The notes under the pieces: generated by a model
Databases searched by the model: none
Seen by the model: only the letters and a program-made list of their open reading frames with translations
What the model was told of the DNA's origin: nothing
Shown here: in pieces, positions 5,135 through 6,546 of the stretch
Layout of the letters: every line of letters begins with the position of its first letter
Position numbering within the stretch: the first letter of the stretch is position 1
Position numbers and translations under genes: made by a program
Assembly: GCF_902490045.1 (NCBI RefSeq)
Contig: NZ_CABUCJ010000125.1
Span: 1-6,546, forward strand
DNA: 6,546 bases
Source of the DNA: an uncultured Anaerotruncus sp.
Lineage (GTDB): Bacteria > Bacillota > Clostridia > Oscillospirales > Ruminococcaceae
Reading direction: 5' to 3'

Positions 5135-6439
5135 ATGCAGCAGGACATGATCGTTATTCTGGACCTGGGAAGCACGGAAAACACCGTCCTCGCGCGGGCC
5201 GTCCGCAACCTGGGCGTCTACAGCGAAATCTATCCGCACGACATCACGCCGGACGAGCTGCGCGCGCTGCCCAACGTGCGCGGCATCCTCCTGAACGGCG
5301 GCCCCAACCGGATCGTGGACGGCGCGCCCGTCGACGTCGACCCCGCGATCTACGCGCTCGGTATCCCGACGCTCGCCGCCGACCACCCCACGGCGCGGGG
5401 CGAGTCGCTGCCCCATTGGCCGGAGGATTCCGCCGCGCTGACGGAATTGCTGCGCGGGTTCGTCTTTGACGCCTGCAAAGCGCAGGCCAACTGGAACATG
5501 GAAAACTTCATCGCCGACCAGATCGAGCTCGTCCGCAAACAGGTCGGCTCCCGCAGGGTGCTGCTCGCCCTCTCGGGCGGCGTGGACAGCTCGGTCGTGG
5601 CCGCGCTCCTGCTGCGCGCCATCGGCGACCAGCTCACCTGCGTGCACGTCAACCACGGCCTGCTCCGCAAGGGGGAGCCGGAACAGGTCGTGCGGGTCTT
5701 CCGGGACGAGCTGGGCGCCAACCTCGTCTACGTCGACGCGAGCGAGCGGTTCCTCGGCAAGCTGGCGGGCGTCGCGGACCCTGAACAGAAGCGCAAAATC
5801 ATCGGCGCGGAGTTTATCCGCGTCTTCGAGGAGGAGGCCCGCAAGCTCGAGGGGATCGATTTCCTCGCGCAGGGCACCATCTATCCTGACATCGTCGAGA
5901 GCGGCACCAAGACCGCCAAGATGGTCAAATCCCACCACAACGTCGGCGGCTTGCCCGACGACCTCGCGTTCGAGCTTGTCGAACCGCTGCGCCAGCTCTT
6001 CAAGGACGAGGTGCGCGCCTGCGGCGCCGCGCTCGGCCTGCCCGACGGCATGGTCTACCGCCAGCCCTTCCCCGGCCCCGGGCTCGGGGTTCGCTGCCTC
6101 GGCGCGATCACCCGCGAGCGCCTCGAGGCCGTGCGTGAATCGGACGCGATCCTCCGCGAGGAGTTCCACATCGCCGGGCTCGACAAGACCGTCTGGCAGT
6201 ATTTCACCGTCGTCCCCGATTTCAAATCGGTCGGCGTGAAAAACAACGCGCGCTGCTTCGAATACCCCGTCATCCTGCGCGCGATCAACACAATCGACGC
6301 GATGACCGCCGACGTCGAGCAGGTGCCCTGGCCGGTGCTCATAAAAATTACAAACCGCATCCTTCGCGAGGTCCCGGGGGTCAACCGGGTCTGCTACGAC
6401 CTCTCCCCCAAACCGCCCGCGACCATCGAGTGGGAGTGA
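5135..6439 (+). CDS. guaA: GMP synthetase paralogue with truncated, catalytically dead glutaminase domain
   Basis: A 434-residue GuaA paralogue. Its N-terminal 120 residues match the glutaminase fold only in part. ILDLGSTENTVLARAVRNLGVYSEIYP aligns with the start of the fold, and GGPN is kept. The nucleophile segment reads GIPTLAADHP, with Asp where Cys belongs. About 76 residues are then missing, taking the catalytic His and Glu, before the domain's last helix resumes (LLRGFVFDACKAQANW, 105-120). The synthetase half is whole: SGGVDSS at 147-153, KSHHNVGGLP at 265-274, PFPGPG at 311-316, and the tail with R418, K426, E432 and the usual ending IEWE. Odd points are HVNHG at 171-175 where GuaA has VDHG, and GVKNNARCF at 367-375 where GuaA has GVxGDxRxY. 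It should bind ATP and a purine nucleotide but cannot hydrolyse glutamine itself. It may use free ammonia or pair with the upstream GuaA (inference). Confidence 0.92.
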   Translation: MQQDMIVILDLGSTENTVLARAVRNLGVYSEIYPHDITPDELRALPNVRGILLNGGPNRIVDGAPVDVDPAIYALGIPTLAADHPTARGESLPHWPEDSAALTELLRGFVFDACKAQANWNMENFIADQIELVRKQVGSRRVLLALSGGVDSSVVAALLLRAIGDQLTCVHVNHGLLRKGEPEQVVRVFRDELGANLVYVDASERFLGKLAGVADPEQKRKIIGAEFIRVFEEEARKLEGIDFLAQGTIYPDIVESGTKTAKMVKSHHNVGGLPDDLAFELVEPLRQLFKDEVRACGAALGLPDGMVYRQPFPGPGLGVRCLGAITRERLEAVRESDAILREEFHIAGLDKTVWQYFTVVPDFKSVGVKNNARCFEYPVILRAINTIDAMTADVEQVPWPVLIKITNRILREVPGVNRVCYDLSPKPPATIEWE

Positions 6440-6454
6440 CCGTTAAAACGGCTC

Positions 6455-6479
6455 AAACCCGCATGAATACAGGGTTTTT
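6455..6479 (+). terminator. Weak candidate terminator after the guaA pair
   Basis: AAACCC (6455-6460) and GGGTTT (6472-6477) can pair around an 11-base loop, and the T run 6475-6479 ends the hairpin. Only three G-C pairs hold it. A competing hairpin, ACAGG (6469-6473) with CCTGT (6482-6486), would disrupt it. The nearest stop is at 6439. Confidence 0.35.
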
Positions 6480-6490
6480 GACCTGTCACT

Positions 6491-6518
6491 TTGCCTTGTG
6501 ATACTGGATTGATACTAT
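6491..6518 (+). promoter_or_regulatory. Candidate promoter for a gene beyond the window
   Basis: TTGCCT (6491-6496), a 16-base spacer and TACTAT (6513-6518), the latter preceded by TGA, make an extended -10 element. A direct repeat TGATACT (6499-6505 and 6510-6516, 11 bases apart) overlaps it and may be an operator. No coding start is visible before the window ends. Confidence 0.35.
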
Positions 6519-6546
6519 TCGTTTCAACCCGGCCACACAAGAGAAT

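Noticed and set aside
4063..5208. Long leftward open frame of 381 codons across guaA
   Set aside because: It is the reverse-strand shadow of a highly conserved gene. Its composition is dominated by Asp, Ala, Val, Leu and Arg, and it has no family motif.
5135..5460. Paralogue N-terminus as a frameshifted intact glutaminase domain
   Set aside because: The bases between the GGPN segment and the last helix are too few to hold the missing 76 residues in any frame, so this is a real deletion, not a frameshift.
5063..6169. Long leftward open frame of 368 codons across the guaA paralogue
   Set aside because: Same kind of shadow as in guaA; the near-identical segments in both shadows simply follow from the paralogous sense genes.
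1..6546. CRISPR array, tRNA, rRNA, insertion sequence or attachment site
   Set aside because: I found no regularly spaced repeats, no cloverleaf or rRNA-like stretch, no transposase frame and no terminal inverted repeats.

Overview
The window carries eight protein-coding genes at about 60-65% G+C. It looks like a high-GC Firmicute of the class Clostridia, perhaps an Oscillospirales/Ruminococcaceae-type gut anaerobe. The basis is strong AGGAGG-type ribosome sites, a TTG start, E. coli-like sigma-A promoters, a U-tract terminator and the families present (cytidylate kinase-like, DUF3006, DUF5655, DUF378). The taxon is an inference from gene content and style, not from a marker gene.

Left part (1-2343). 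Three genes read leftward: a cytidylate kinase-like P-loop protein, a 71-residue DUF3006 protein whose ribosome site lies inside the end of the kinase-like gene, and, past a candidate terminator, a CDF-family metal exporter with Mn-type metal-site residues and two tandem C-terminal domains. A very good promoter (TTGAAA-17-TATAAT) drives the set. It stands back to back with a second good promoter (TTGACA-17-TAGACT) for a rightward DUF5655 gene.

Middle part (2344-3567). The DUF5655 gene converges on a leftward pair, a secreted 145-residue protein of unknown family and a two-helix DUF378 membrane protein. The two genes of the pair overlap, and the second appears to start at TTG. One hairpin with A and T tracts on its two sides terminates both directions. 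The intergenic stretch before guaA holds an 8-bp inverted repeat and a weak promoter, but no purine riboswitch or PurBox that I can see.

Right part (3568-6546). A full-length glutamine-hydrolysing GMP synthetase (guaA) is followed 34 bases later by a second GMP synthetase gene with its own strong ribosome site. The second protein keeps the ATP-pyrophosphatase and dimerisation domains and the nucleotide-binding C-terminus. Its glutaminase domain has lost about 76 residues, including the catalytic cysteine and the His/Glu pair. This tandem of a complete enzyme and a glutaminase-dead paralogue is the most interesting thing in the window. The paralogue may be ammonia-dependent, may pair with the full enzyme, or may have a shifted job. 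The last 100 bases hold a weak terminator candidate and a possible promoter for a gene beyond the window.
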